Shown in pieces: positions 17,382 through 27,400 of a stretch of DNA of 52,474 bases. Both the position numbers and the translations under genes were made by a program. Source of the stretch: an uncultured Verrucomicrobiota bacterium (lineage in GTDB: Bacteria > Verrucomicrobiota > Kiritimatiellia > RFP12 > UBA1067); NCBI GenBank assembly GCA_946610035.1, contig CAMOCC010000011.1:1-52474 (forward strand), read 5' to 3'. How positions within the stretch are numbered: the first letter of the stretch is position 1; every line of letters begins with the position of its first letter. Below the pieces are notes generated by a model, which saw nothing but the letters and a program-made list of their open reading frames with translations, did not search any database and was not told the DNA's origin.

Positions 17382-18740
17382 TCAGGCCAGCTTCGAGCAG
17401 GTCTGTCCGGCCTTCGAGTCCTTCACCTGCCACCCTGCGGCGGCGATTTCATCGCGCAGACGGTCCGACTCCGCCCAGTTCTTCGCGGCGCGCGCCTCGG
17501 CGCGCTTGTCGAGGAGCGCCTGTATCTCGGCGGGGACCTCGGCCTTCTCGGCCTTGCCGAAGAATATGACGCCCAGAACCTCGTCCATGCGCTTGAACAC
17601 GCCCAGGACCGGTGCACCGTTGTTGGCGTTCGTCTGGCGAACCAGATCGAAGAGCGCCGCGAACGCGCGCGGTATGTTGAGGTCGTCGTTTACGGCCTCG
17701 GTGAAGTCGGCAAGGCACTTCTCGGCCCATTCGGGCGGCGTACCGTCCGTCGCGTGCTCAACGCAGGCGTCGACGCGCGCGAGGGCCTTGCGGGCGTCCT
17801 CGAGAGCCGAAAACGCGAAGTTGAGCCCCTGGCGGTAGTGGGCGTTGATGAGAACATAGCGTATTTCGCGTCCGGTCCAGCCCTTGTCGAGCAGGTCGCG
17901 AAGCGTGAAGAAGTTGCCAAGGCTCTTGGACATCTTCTCGCCGTTGACGCGGAGGTGCGCGCAGTGCATCCAGGTCTTGACGAAAGGCTTGCCGGTGGCC
18001 GCCTCCGCCTGCGCGATTTCGTTCTCGTGATGGGGAAAGAGGTTGTCGATGCCGCCGGTGTGGAGGTCGAAAGTCTCGCCGAGGTACTTCATGGACATCG
18101 CGGAGCACTCGATGTGCCACCCGGGGCGTCCGCGCCCCCAAGGCGAATCCCAGCCGACGGGTCCGTCGGACTCCTCCCACGCCTTCCAGAGCGCGAAGTC
18201 GCCGACATTCTCCTTGTCGTACTCGTCCGCCGCGCAGCGCGCGCCTGTCTGCTGGTGGTCGAAGTCTATGTGGGCGAGCTTGCCGTAGCCAGGGAAGGCG
18301 CGGACGTTGAAGTAGACGGATCCGTCGTCGCTCTTGTACGCAACGCCCTTTTCGACGAGCTTCTCGACGAGGGAAATCATTTCTGGAATGTGGTCGGTCG
18401 CGGCGGGATAGACTTCGGCGGGCTGGATGTTCAGCTTCTTGAGGTCCGCAAAGAAAGCGTCCTTGTACGTCTTTGTATAGTCCGTAAGCTTGACCCCTGC
18501 TGCGTTCGCCCCGCGGATGGTCTTGTCGTCGACATCCGTCAGGTTCATCACCTGCCGTATCTTCATGCCGTTGAACTGGACGACGCGGCGGAGGATGTCC
18601 TCGAACGTATAGGCGCGGAAGTTGCCGATATGCGCAAAATTGTAGACGGTGGGACCGCACGTATAGAGCCTGATTTCATTGTCCGAAATAGGTTCAAGGT
18701 CCTCGACGCGCCGAGTAAGGGAATTGAATACTTTCATCAT
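17382..18740 (-). CDS. cysS: Cysteine-tRNA ligase
   Basis: Class I synthetase charging tRNA-Cys, 452 residues from ATG 18740 (or 449 from the next-but-adjacent ATG 18737). The zinc-binding cysteine and KMSKS-partner region appear early ([20 protein letters not shown], with the HIGH-type HIGN at ~37-40). The zinc region [14 protein letters not shown], the HHENEIAQ motif and [13 protein letters not shown] follow. The C-terminal anticodon region is shorter than in some species but ordinary. A start at 18770 is excluded because it would place the -10 box inside the gene. The ATG is only 10 bases past the -10, leaving almost no leader. Confidence 0.96.
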   Translation of the reverse strand: MMKVFNSLTRRVEDLEPISDNEIRLYTCGPTVYNFAHIGNFRAYTFEDILRRVVQFNGMKIRQVMNLTDVDDKTIRGANAAGVKLTDYTKTYKDAFFADLKKLNIQPAEVYPAATDHIPEMISLVEKLVEKGVAYKSDDGSVYFNVRAFPGYGKLAHIDFDHQQTGARCAADEYDKENVGDFALWKAWEESDGPVGWDSPWGRGRPGWHIECSAMSMKYLGETFDLHTGGIDNLFPHHENEIAQAEAATGKPFVKTWMHCAHLRVNGEKMSKSLGNFFTLRDLLDKGWTGREIRYVLINAHYRQGLNFAFSALEDARKALARVDACVEHATDGTPPEWAEKCLADFTEAVNDDLNIPRAFAALFDLVRQTNANNGAPVLGVFKRMDEVLGVIFFGKAEKAEVPAEIQALLDKRAEARAAKNWAESDRLRDEIAAAGWQVKDSKAGQTCSKLA

Positions 18741-18750
18741 AGTGACGCAT

Positions 18751-18759
18751 ATTATACCA
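18751..18759 (-). promoter_or_regulatory. Extended -10 promoter of cysS
   Basis: TGGTATAAT on the minus strand, ending 10 bases before the ATG at 18740, so the expected leader is about 4 bases. Confidence 0.65.
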
Positions 18760-18838
18760 AAATGGCGCATGAATAATCCAATGGAAAATGGTTGCCGTCA
18801 AATAAGAGTTAGCGCCCGAAACACGGTAAGAAAATAAA

Positions 18839-18958
18839 AATAAAAAAAAAGCCGGCGTATGCCCCGAGCGCGCAGCGCGAGCTTTTGCGGAGCAAAAGTC
18901 GCTAGAGGGCTGCGGCCGTAGGACGACGGCGGCTTTTTGAGTGAAACGAAAAAAAGCC

Positions 18959-18961
<3 letters not shown>
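18839..18961 (-). terminator. Probable termination region of the 5S rRNA gene
   Basis: Just past the 5S gene lies an 11-bp inverted repeat (18928-18938 GGCGGCTTTTT and 18951-18961 AAAAAGCCGCC, 12-base loop). Further on is a second hairpin around CTTTTGCGGAGCAAAAG. The region ends at a long T tract on the minus strand (18839-18850) after GCCGGC. The exact stop point is uncertain. The 188-base gap 18771-18958 holds only these elements. Confidence 0.55.
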
Positions 18962-19070
<109 letters not shown>

Positions 19071-19077
19071 AAAAGCC

Positions 19078-19199
19078 GCGCCACGCCGAGGCTGCGCTTC
19101 TCGACGTAGCATGTGTCGGTAAACGACGCGCGTCCGGCTAGAAGCATGCGCGAAGTGAAGTCGACGCGCTCGGCGGCGACGGAAGCAAAACTCGCTAAT
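19078..19199 (-). pseudogene. Fragment of the 5' end of an RHS/YD-repeat gene
   Basis: About 120 bases closely match the start of RHS1 (28045-28166), including 43 consecutive identical bases around 19156-19198. Translated, it reads LASFASVAAERVDFTSRML and then LLAGRASFTDTCYVEKR, against LASFASVAAERVDFSNRPL in RHS1. It has no start codon and stops being similar within about 8 bases of the 5S rRNA gene. It covers the end of a signal peptide and the first ~35 mature residues of RHS1. This is a dead remnant, left by recombination or deletion. Confidence 0.85.
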
Positions 19200-19211
19200 A
19201 GAGCGGATGCG

Positions 19212-20141
19212 TCACCTGTGCTTCGGGAGCGTCACGGAAAAAACGGTGCCGCGTCCAGGCGTTGACGAGAAGTCTACTTCGCCGCCGTAGAACGTGACGA
19301 CGGCGTGAACGAGAGAAAGGCCCAGCCCGGAGCCGGGCGTGCTGCGTCCGCGCTCCGACCTGAAGAACCTGTCGAATATCTTCGGCTGGTCGCCTTTCGC
19401 GATTCCGATGCCAGTGTCCGAAACCGTTAACGAAACTTCCTTTGCCGTCTCGGACAACGCCGCCGCCACCCTTCCGCCGCGTGGCGTGAACTTAACCGCA
19501 TTGTCGAGAAGGTTGCCCGCGATCTGCTGCAGCTTGTGCCGGTGGGCCATGAGGACGACGGGGTGCGACGGAAGGTCGACATCGAGGGCAACGCCATTCA
19601 TTTCGGCAACGGACCCGAACAGCTCGGCGGCTTCGGACACGACCTGGCGGAAATCGACTTCGTGTGGCGGAGGCTCCCCCGCGCCGACGTAGTTGTTCGT
19701 TATCTCCGCATTTGCGTCGACAATTGCAAGGAGCTGCGCACATGACTCCGATACGGACGCGGCGTCAAGAGCGTCCGCCGCACCGCCAAGGACCAGTTGC
19801 GCGCTGCTGCTGATACGCGAAAGCGGAGTGCGGATGTCGTGGAGAACGCTTCTGACGAGATCTCGCGACTCGTCGTTCAGCGACTTAATGCGGCGCGAGA
19901 GCCGCCAGAAGATGAAAATGCCAACGGCAAGCGCGATTCCCTCCGACAAAGCCGTGCAAAGCGCGATCACTGCATAGACGCGCAGCGCCTCCCCCTCATG
20001 CCCAGCGCCGAGCGCGCGCTTGAGAAAGAACCATCCGGGGATCCCGGCGATGGCCGTCGTGACGATCATCGAGCATGCGAGAAGCGGCACGCCCGCCGTC
20101 TGGACGAGGCGGTCAACAGCTGAGATCCTACCGAAGCGCAT
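19212..20141 (-). CDS. Membrane sensor histidine kinase (EnvZ/PhoR type)
   Basis: A 309-residue two-component kinase. Two transmembrane helices at roughly residues 15-41 and 53-79 flank a very short periplasmic loop, so it probably senses a membrane or cytoplasmic cue rather than a bulky external ligand. The dimerization/phosphoacceptor motif LHDIRTPLSRI puts the phosphorylated His at residue 101. The ATPase has the N box NLLDNAVKFTP, G1 DTGIGIA, F box FDRFFRSERG and G2 GSGLGLSLVHAV. It overlaps the upstream response regulator by 14 bases, so the two are made together. It has no visible HAMP or PAS domain. Confidence 0.94.
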   Translation of the reverse strand: MRFGRISAVDRLVQTAGVPLLACSMIVTTAIAGIPGWFFLKRALGAGHEGEALRVYAVIALCTALSEGIALAVGIFIFWRLSRRIKSLNDESRDLVRSVLHDIRTPLSRISSSAQLVLGGAADALDAASVSESCAQLLAIVDANAEITNNYVGAGEPPPHEVDFRQVVSEAAELFGSVAEMNGVALDVDLPSHPVVLMAHRHKLQQIAGNLLDNAVKFTPRGGRVAAALSETAKEVSLTVSDTGIGIAKGDQPKIFDRFFRSERGRSTPGSGLGLSLVHAVVTFYGGEVDFSSTPGRGTVFSVTLPKHR

Positions 20142-20790
20142 ATCCGAGTCCCCGCTTGGTCTCTATCAGCTCCGGCTCGCCCCGCGCATTCAGCTCCCTT
20201 CGGATGGCATATATCTTCGCCTCGACGACGTTCGTCTTGGCGGCCTCGAAATTCCACACTTCCTTGAGCAGAAACCCAGATGACATCCATTTCCTGGGAT
20301 TGCGTATGAACACTTCCAGCAGGCGGCGTTCCAGCCCGGAGAGATTCAGTTCGCGGCCGTTCCTGTAGAACAGGTCTCGCGACGAATCGAACACTAGGTC
20401 CCTGTATGCGACTTCCGAGCCGCATTCGTGCGCAGACCTGCGCAGGACCGCCTTTATGCGGGCGACAAGCTCGTCGGGCGAGAACGGCTTGACCATGTAG
20501 TCGTCGGCGCCGGACGAAAGCCCGGCGATGCGGTCCGCCGTCGAGGCAAGCGCGCTCAGCACTATCACCGGCGTTCTGTCCCCGTCCGTGCGCATCTTCG
20601 CCAGCAGCTCCTTGCCGTCCCCATCGGGTAGCATGAGGTCAAGCACGACGATGTCGTACCGGTTCCTGGACATCAAGTCCACGCCCTTGGCCACTGTATC
20701 CGCGACATCGGACGCAATGCCGGCGGCTGACAGTCCGAGCCTGATGAGCTTGACCTGATCGAAATCGTCTTCTATCGCAAGAACTTTCAT
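20128..20790 (-). CDS. OmpR/PhoB-family response regulator
   Basis: A 220-residue regulator. The receiver domain has the acidic pair EDD at the N-terminus, the phosphorylated Asp in VVLDLMLPDGDG (Asp51) and the conserved Lys in YMVKPFSP (Lys101). The C-terminal winged helix ends IETKRGLGYALR, typical of OmpR/PhoB. It is first in a two-gene operon with the kinase. The ATG is 7 bases past a TATAAT box (20798-20803), so the transcript is probably leaderless. Its target genes are unknown; it is a second candidate to bind the 11-bp-spaced repeats found in the RHS control regions. Confidence 0.95.
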   Translation of the reverse strand: MKVLAIEDDFDQVKLIRLGLSAAGIASDVADTVAKGVDLMSRNRYDIVVLDLMLPDGDGKELLAKMRTDGDRTPVIVLSALASTADRIAGLSSGADDYMVKPFSPDELVARIKAVLRRSAHECGSEVAYRDLVFDSSRDLFYRNGRELNLSGLERRLLEVFIRNPRKWMSSGFLLKEVWNFEAAKTNVVEAKIYAIRRELNARGEPELIETKRGLGYALR

Positions 20791-20797
20791 GGCTTAT

Positions 20798-20803
20798 ATT
20801 ATA
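20798..20803 (-). promoter_or_regulatory. -10 box of the response regulator-kinase operon
   Basis: TATAAT on the minus strand, 7 bases from the ATG. The preceding bases are GTG, so this one lacks the exact TGn extension. Confidence 0.6.
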
Positions 20804-20835
20804 CACTATTCCGCTAGGATGAGGGAATCTACACA

Positions 20836-22431
20836 TCACTTCTGCCACAGATCCGCGAGGCGGCCAGTGTACAGCGGATTGCGGTATTCAACGTCGATCT
20901 CGTTCTTCTCCCGTATGCGCATGGTCTCGTCCTCGCCCCAGATCCACGACTCGCCGCCGGACAATACGGCAAAGAGCCACTCCCTCGCTATGGCCAGCGC
21001 ATCGTCGCCAAGCTCATGACCTCCGGCAAATGGCTTAAGGAGCACAAGACCGCCCGACTCGCGATAGCGCTGCGCGAACGAACGGCTTATGCGCATTCTG
21101 TCTTCATCGCGAAGTCCGCAAGTCACAAGCGAAGGCGCCTTGGTGCGCAACTCGCCCGCAGGATACACGCCGCATCCGTGAGCGCCCCATGCGGCGACCG
21201 ACAGCTCCTTCGACTGCGTGAAAAGCGCCGCGCACTGTCCGCCCGCAGAATATCCGTAGAGAACTATCGGGCTCGCCTTCAGCCCGTAGCGCTTCCGAAT
21301 CTCGGCGACGGCCTTGGCAAGCTTCTTGCCCGTGCCCGTCTCGGGATTCCAGTACTCGCCTTTCGAGAAAGACGGAGAGACAAGAAACACCCGCTCCCGT
21401 TCGGCGAGCGGACCAAACCCGAACTCCTTCAGTGTTTTTGCACCAGGCCAGCCGCGGCCGCCGAAGAGCACGACAACGCGCGAGTCCGCGTCGTACTTCC
21501 TTGGAACTCGGCAGACGAACTCCACGCCAGCGACGGCAATGCGCACGATCTCGTCGGGGACTGGCGGCTCGACATCCTTGAAAGCGGGCTTCCCCCACGC
21601 CTCGGCAATGGTGCGGCTCGGCAGGCTCACGCGGTCAACGGGATTCACGAACTCGGCCTCCGCGCTCTTTGCAGGATAGAACACGTCGTCCTGGTCGTCA
21701 CCTATGAACACTTCCTCGCCTTTCTTGCCCGAAATGCAATGCGAGAGAAACGCCCGCGCAAGGCGAAGTGAGTCGGGCGGCACGTCGTGCGGATGGTTCG
21801 GGAACGACTTCCAGATAACGTCGACGCCCTTCCGACGCGCCTTCTCGACGAACGCGCGGCTGATGACGTAGCGGGCAGAATCGGCGTCGCCGCACGTGAC
21901 GAGCCCGGGCACGGCGCGCATCGTCGCCTTCGGTTCGTGGAAGACTCCGCACGCATGGCTCACCCACGCACGGCAGCGCTGCGGACGCCACGCCGGAAAG
22001 AGGTTCGCCGCCTGGCTTCCGGCGGAATATCCGTAGTAGCAGATCTTCGAGTCGTCGATCCTGTACTTGCGATTCAATGCCGCAAGTGCGTCGAAAAGCG
22101 CCTGACCGGACCACGATTCGGGAGACCAGTAGTCGTCGTCCTGAAAGCCGGGGCACACAAGAAACGCGTCGTTCGCGTCCGCCCAGTCCGACCAGCCGAG
22201 CTTCCCCGACGCCTCGTCCTTTCCCTTGCAGTTGCGCCCGCCGAAGTAGACGAGCACCGGATACGGCTTCTTCCGCTTCGCGTCGTATTTCGCAGGAACG
22301 TGGTACCAGAACGTCGCCTCCTGGTTGTGCGGCGCCTTCGTCGGCACCGCGACTGACTCGACGCTCGCCGCCCCGTCCGCAAACACCGACGCCGCAAGAA
22401 CAGAAACAAATATCGACAGCAAACACTTCAT
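20836..22431 (-). CDS. Exported protein with two tandem alpha/beta-hydrolase (esterase-like) domains
   Basis: A 531-residue protein with a signal peptide (LLSIFVSVLAASVFA). Two copies of one fold follow. Each has an FGG oxyanion loop (PVLVYFGGRN, VVVLFGGRG), a matching segment (LVCPGFQDDDYWSPES, LVSPSFSKGEYWNPET) and a nucleophile elbow (GYSAGS with Ser136, GYSAGG with Ser395). Even the linkers match (EFVNPVDR, EYRNPLYTG), so the gene arose by internal duplication. The resemblance is to PHB-depolymerase/feruloyl-esterase-like hydrolases, and a role removing acyl groups from polysaccharides would suit the nearby glycosidases. Substrate unknown. Its ribosome site (GAGGAG) is supplied by a short dispersed repeat. 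Confidence 0.8.
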   Translation of the reverse strand: MKCLLSIFVSVLAASVFADGAASVESVAVPTKAPHNQEATFWYHVPAKYDAKRKKPYPVLVYFGGRNCKGKDEASGKLGWSDWADANDAFLVCPGFQDDDYWSPESWSGQALFDALAALNRKYRIDDSKICYYGYSAGSQAANLFPAWRPQRCRAWVSHACGVFHEPKATMRAVPGLVTCGDADSARYVISRAFVEKARRKGVDVIWKSFPNHPHDVPPDSLRLARAFLSHCISGKKGEEVFIGDDQDDVFYPAKSAEAEFVNPVDRVSLPSRTIAEAWGKPAFKDVEPPVPDEIVRIAVAGVEFVCRVPRKYDADSRVVVLFGGRGWPGAKTLKEFGFGPLAERERVFLVSPSFSKGEYWNPETGTGKKLAKAVAEIRKRYGLKASPIVLYGYSAGGQCAALFTQSKELSVAAWGAHGCGVYPAGELRTKAPSLVTCGLRDEDRMRISRSFAQRYRESGGLVLLKPFAGGHELGDDALAIAREWLFAVLSGGESWIWGEDETMRIREKNEIDVEYRNPLYTGRLADLWQK

Positions 22432-22437
22432 ATTACT

Positions 22438-22471
22438 CCTCTGCGCACTCAGCGACTCTGCGACTCTGCGC
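22438..22471. repeat. CTCTGCG short direct-repeat element
   Basis: Four imperfect units of about 9 bases built on CTCTGCG. The element spans the gap between the O-antigen-ligase-like gene and the esterase gene. It supplies the ribosome site of the latter and the last codons of the former. Confidence 0.7.
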
Positions 22472-23741
22472 TTGTTATCAACCGTGTAGAACGTGTAGAA
22501 ACGTGTGGAACAACGGCGTTTGTCGGCGGGTCGAAGAACTCTGGCGGATCGACAAGTTTAAGCCGCGCACCCTTAAACCGCCATGCAGATTCCGCCGTGT
22601 CGCCGAAAAGCCACACCTCGCCTGCGTCTTCCGCGTTCACAGGGACTCCGGGCCTTATGCAGAACCGCGCGCCATTCGGAAAACGTTTCGCAACCGACTT
22701 CAAACTCCATTCCTCGTCGCGGTAAACAGACGGCACGGTAGGGACGGCGTTCCATCGCCGTCCGCAAACCACATACTCCCCTTCCACCCTCGGCGTATCA
22801 TCCGAACGAAAACAAACCACCACCGCGCAAAGTCCAACCACCACACACCCAATCGACAACGCTACCCTCCCCACAACTATCCTTCCAAAACCCTCTGCGT
22901 ACTCTGCGTCCCTGCGTCTCTGCGTTAAAAACAAACCCCGCCACACGCAACCCACCCCCATGACGACAAACGCCGCGAACAGCCCCCACGCCAGCGCAAA
23001 ATTCACAGCTCCATATCCGCCCTTCTCCGCAAAGTCGAAAAGCACATGCCAGTCAAACACCGACGCCGAGAACGCCGAGACCGCAAGCCCCGCGAACGCG
23101 ACCCACGTGCGTCGCATCGTCCGCCCGACGCAAAGCGCCAGCGCGATGAACGCAAGCCACGCGCCCCCGACAAACGCGCCCATTTCGGCGAGCAACGTCA
23201 GATGCGAGTTGACAAGCGTTCGCACCGTAATCCCATCCGGCAGCATGAACGCAGACGCGATCTCGCCGGAGTTGCCGAATCCCACGCCCATTGGATTCGC
23301 CGCGAAGAGCTGAAGCCCCGCAAGCCATATCTTCGGCCGGTTCATCACCGCCCCGTCCAGCGCCAGCCTCGGCCACATCCACCATGCGGCAACCGCAAGC
23401 ACAGCCAACGCGACCGACAGGGTAGGGACGGCGTTCCATCGCCGTCCGCTGCAAAGGCGTAACGGGTGTGGCAAGGCCGCCTCGGCCTTGCTCGCGACCA
23501 TCTCACACCACCACAACACCGCCGCCTCCATCGCCAACACGACCATCCCCGTCCTCGAATACGTCATCGCGATCATCACGCACAGCGCGACGCCCGCGAT
23601 CCGCCCGGCCCACCGCCATTTTCCGCCGCACCATCCCCAGCAGAACGGGAACAGCGCGCATATAGCGGCAGCGGCGTGGTTGGGGTTCGCAAAGCCGAAG
23701 GCGTGGCGGAGGATTCCGTTGACAGTGAATTCAGTCACCAT
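22449..23741 (-). CDS. O-antigen ligase/polymerase-like membrane protein, apparently missing its N-terminus
   Basis: A 430-residue multi-spanning membrane protein. MTYSRTGMVVLAM is the SRTG motif that begins the O-antigen ligase (Wzy_C) domain, and the large periplasmic loop with ANPMGVGFGNSG and the following helices also fit. In full-length relatives about 150 residues and several helices precede FANPNHAAAAI; here only ~20 do, so the gene is probably truncated. The start (ATG 23741) is 33 bases from the end of the next upstream gene. Two copies of a palindromic repeat are inserted in frame (encoding RRWNAVPT), and the C-terminus is made of short repeats. It may be non-functional. Confidence 0.65.
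   Translation of the reverse strand: MVTEFTVNGILRHAFGFANPNHAAAAICALFPFCWGWCGGKWRWAGRIAGVALCVMIAMTYSRTGMVVLAMEAAVLWWCEMVASKAEAALPHPLRLCSGRRWNAVPTLSVALAVLAVAAWWMWPRLALDGAVMNRPKIWLAGLQLFAANPMGVGFGNSGEIASAFMLPDGITVRTLVNSHLTLLAEMGAFVGGAWLAFIALALCVGRTMRRTWVAFAGLAVSAFSASVFDWHVLFDFAEKGGYGAVNFALAWGLFAAFVVMGVGCVWRGLFLTQRRRDAEYAEGFGRIVVGRVALSIGCVVVGLCAVVVCFRSDDTPRVEGEYVVCGRRWNAVPTVPSVYRDEEWSLKSVAKRFPNGARFCIRPGVPVNAEDAGEVWLFGDTAESAWRFKGARLKLVDPPEFFDPPTNAVVPHVSTRSTRLITSAESQSR
22483..22511. repeat. CGTGTAGAA short direct-repeat element
   Basis: Three near-identical 9-10-base units (CGTGTAGAA, CGTGTAGAAA, CGTGTGGAAC) inside the 3' end of the O-antigen-ligase-like gene. A second copy of the same type is at 32995-33020. 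Confidence 0.65.
22737..22764 (+). repeat. TTCCAT-loop palindromic repeat, copy 1
   Basis: GGTAGG lead, then an 8-bp perfect stem GGACGGCG/CGCCGTCC around loop TTCCAT. It is inserted in frame in the O-antigen-ligase-like gene. Confidence 0.85.
22892..22925. repeat. CTCTGCG short direct-repeat element, second copy
   Basis: Four units based on CTCTGCGTA/CTCTGCGTC, in frame within the O-antigen-ligase-like gene, where they encode a TQRRRDAEYAE stretch between predicted helices. Confidence 0.7.
23421..23448 (+). repeat. TTCCAT-loop palindromic repeat, copy 2
   Basis: Identical over its 28 bases to the copy at 22737-22764 and again in frame in the same gene, encoding RRWNAVPT on the minus strand. 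Confidence 0.85.
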
Positions 23742-23774
23742 CAAAACAATGATGTTTGCGCGAGGCCAGTCTTG

Positions 23775-24425
23775 TCAGCCCAGCGTCACAGACCTTAATC
23801 TTGGATCCTCGCCATATCGGTTCGCGCCATGTGTGCCATCTATGAAACCAGCAATCATTACCGTAACCAGCGAGGACAACCACCAAACTTTAGGTACAAA
23901 CGAAAACAAAAAGAGCAACAGCGCAAGCCACCCAGGCAAATTGCAATCGCAGAACCTTCGGATGACTGCAGGCAGCATCACGATTTTCAAAGCAACAATC
24001 AACAGCAACCCAACAGCTGAAATTGCCACACACCATCCAGGCGTAGTTTCCCAGAACGAATACACGACTAAGGATTTATGCCATGCAAACACCCAAAGGG
24101 CCATCGGGAAAGCAATGAATAATTCAATTGCATACACCCACTTTGCTCTCGTCCAGAAATCTGCCCTGGTCCATCTTACGCACCCCTTCCCGCATGTCCT
24201 GACGCCTTCCGGCTCTCTGCGGTTGCATTCCGCGAGGCCCGTGGCAAAAAACACCAACAAGCCAAGACACGAGGCAAGCGACAGCAAATGGCAGCACATT
24301 TTTCCTGCAACCCCAAGCCTGGACAACAGGTCCACGCCAAACACATCAACGCTCAACGCAGATATGGCATATGAAATCAACGCTGCAACGGCAGCCACAA
24401 CACCGCAAACATACCCAGTTTTCAT
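23775..24425 (-). CDS. Multi-pass membrane protein downstream of RHS1 (candidate immunity protein)
   Basis: I do not recognise the family. The 216-residue protein has about five hydrophobic segments (VCGVVAAVAALISYAISAL, LLSLASCLGLLVFFATGLA, YAIELFIAFPMALWVF, AISAVGLLLIVALKIVML, LPGWLALLLFLFSFV). It starts 13 bases after the RHS1 stop, and its base composition is AT-richer than the RHS1 core, like the RHS1 tip. Position directly behind a variable RHS tip is typical of immunity genes; that is an inference from layout only. The start is ATG 24425, or GTG 24428. Confidence 0.7.
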   Translation of the reverse strand: MKTGYVCGVVAAVAALISYAISALSVDVFGVDLLSRLGVAGKMCCHLLSLASCLGLLVFFATGLAECNRREPEGVRTCGKGCVRWTRADFWTRAKWVYAIELFIAFPMALWVFAWHKSLVVYSFWETTPGWCVAISAVGLLLIVALKIVMLPAVIRRFCDCNLPGWLALLLFLFSFVPKVWWLSSLVTVMIAGFIDGTHGANRYGEDPRLRSVTLG

Positions 24426-24438
24426 CACGTATGCCCTT

Positions 24439-27400
24439 TCATTCCTTGATTGAGTGGGATAGCGAAACCTTAAATGACCCCAGCTTCGTCAACCCTGGCA
24501 AGTCAGTCTGCCATCCCGTACTAACGGAAAATCCCGATGGCAACGGTATATCGGCACCTACATACTCGCAAGTGTACACTGTAAACGTATACGTATATTT
24601 GACCGAACGCTTATCCTCGGATCTCCACACATCAGGAGCTCCGTAAGTTGCAAAATATGATCTTCCTGACCTTATAAAAAGGAACGACCAGCCAGCCGAT
24701 GTCGCCATGCCATCCCGATCTGGATCGTCCAAAGTATTATACAAAGACCACTGCCCAGTTATTTGCCCAACGGCAATATCCGCAACCCCGCCATTGTCGA
24801 GTCCCACATAAGGAATGGTAACATCAAACCTATCACTAACCCACTTCTTTTCAACTATGTAAACCTGATGGGAAAGAGTCCAGCCCGGAGCCCGACCTAC
24901 TATCACCTCAACTTCGTGTTCGTTCCAGCTCATACCGCCTTTTGCCGTCTTTGCACCAAAGACATCAACATTTACCGTCGCGGCATTGTTGCAGTACGCG
25001 AGCTGGTTCCAACCATCCGGATACCCCATGGGGTCGGCGGACTGCCACTTGGCGAGACCCGCGCGGTAATTGCGCATCCAGAAGGCGTGACCGAGGCCTT
25101 CGACCATGGGCTTACCAGTGAAGAATGCCTTATCGGCGTCAGATCCCTCGCCAAAGGCCGTAAGGGCTGCGGCGGAGTACTTGCCGTTCGACTTTGAGCC
25201 GACGGTCGTGCCAAGCGCGTCGTTGAAGTACGAGGTGCCCTTCGAGGATGCGACCGGGTTGCCACCTCCGACGTGCGGCTCGTTGATGAACTGCTCGTCG
25301 CCGCGCTGGATGAGCGCGAGGCCGTCCCAGAGGAAGGATTCGGTTTCGGACGCGACGGAGCGCGTCCCTCCCAGATAGGTGGCGCTCGCGAGCTGGCCGT
25401 CGGCGTGATAGGTGAAGGTGCGAGTCGTATCGCCGTCGGTGACGGAGAGAACCTTGTCGAGGTAGCCGTAGCGGTAGGTCTTGGATCCCTCGCGGACCAT
25501 GCGGCCCGCCGCGTCGTAGCCGTAGCGCGTCGTCACGCCGTCGGTCGTGGACGAGACGAGCTGGTTCGCGGCGTCGAACGCGAAGGTGGTCGTGATGTAA
25601 TCATCGGATTGCGGCGTGCGCGGGGCGCCCGCCCTACCGCTGCGGAGGATTTGCTTCTTGAGCATGTTGCCGGCTTTGTCGTAGGCGTAGCGTTCTACCG
25701 CGTTGCCGCCCGCGTCCTTGACAGCGAGCAGCTGGCCCTTCCTGTCGTACTCGTACGTCTGGCGGACGCCGTTCGCGGTGCGGGCGACGATCTGGCCGGA
25801 TTTGGAGTATTCGTAGGTGACAGATGCATCGGGATTGAGCTTCCCGCCAAGATGCTTGCCCGCGAGCTGTCCGTACTTGGTGTACTCGTATTCGATGGGC
25901 GAGCCGTCGACGACCTGGCGCGAGAGGCGACCCTTGGAGTCGTAGGCATACGTCACCTTCGCGCCGAAGCCCGCAGCGGTCTCCGCAAGGCGTCCGAACT
26001 TGTCGTAGGTGCGGTTCTCCTTCGAGACAACCTCTCCCTTGCGGTTCTTCGTGACGCGAGAAAGGCGGTTGCCATAGGCGTCGTAGGTGTAGGTGGTCGT
26101 GAGGCCGCCTTCCTTCTTCTCGACGAGGCGGCCGAAGTGGTCGTACTTGTACGTCTCCTCCGTCTTGCCACGCGTGTGCTTGGCGAGACGGTTCCACTTG
26201 TCGTAGGCGAAGCGCTCAATCTCGCCGTTACCATAGTCGGCGTAGGTGAGCCTACCGAACTCGTCGTACTCGCTCGAAATGCGCCTGTCTTCGCTGCCGT
26301 TCCACTTGGAGACGACTTCCTTGACGAGACCCAAGTCGTCGCGGACGTAGTCCGTGAGCTGGCCTGCGGCGGTCGTGCGTGACTCAAGCCCGAAGCGTCC
26401 CCAGCCGAAGCGGATCTCGTGTCCGTTCTCGTCGATTACCGACGTGCGGCGTCCAAGCGCGTCGTATGAATAAGCGCACTCCGAGCCGTCGGGAAAGCGC
26501 TCCTTCAGCACCTTGCCGAACGCATCGCGCTCGAACGACTTGGAAAGTCCGTCCTGGTCGGTGTAGGAAACGGGACGGCCAGCACCATCGTAGGACACAA
26601 CGAGCGATGTCAGCGTCTCGCTTCCGTCGAGGCGTTCCATGCGGGTCACGAGCCCGGCATCATTGTATGCGTACTTCGTCACGATCCCGTTTGCGTCCGT
26701 AACACTTTCGGGCGCGTTGAAGGTATTGTAGCAAATCTTTGTGATGTTGCCGAGGGGGTCTTTTACGGAAACTGGAAAGCCGGACTTGTTATACGAGACC
26801 TCCGCCTTGCCGCGTCCGTCGTCCACGGACGTCACATTGCCCTGTCTATCGCGGGAAATCCGCGTCGTAAGCGCCGCGGTGCCGTCCGCGTTCAGAAGCG
26901 AGACAGCGACCGGTTCGCGCCCTTTCGCGTATGAAAATGCGGCGACCGGCTCCACCGTGCGCTCTCCGCGCGCCCTGCGCGAAGCCCTCGCGAGCCTTCC
27001 TTCCGCGTCGTACTCGAAGTCTCGGTCGTTGCCGAAGCGGTCGCGGACGCGCGTGACGTTTCCGCTCTTCGCATCATAGCGGTACGAGACAAGGTCCTTT
27101 TCCTCTCCATCGACGATCTTCCTGACCTTGCCGAGATAAGCGACGTCGTAGCGCATGAAGTAGTAGATCGTCGCCTTCTTTCCTGTGAAATCGGAGACGG
27201 AGAAAACGCCGTTTTTCCCGTCGTAGCTGTAGTGCGCGGTGCGGTTCGCCTTGTCGCGGAGCGAGACGCCGTTCTCGTAGGAATAGGCGAAGTTCTCGTC
27301 GCCGGTAATGCGCGCCGTGCGGTCGATCTTCTCAAAGGCGATGTTCTCGCGCATTGCCCCCTGCGAGATGGACGCGAGATAGTTGCCGTTGTAGCCGAAC

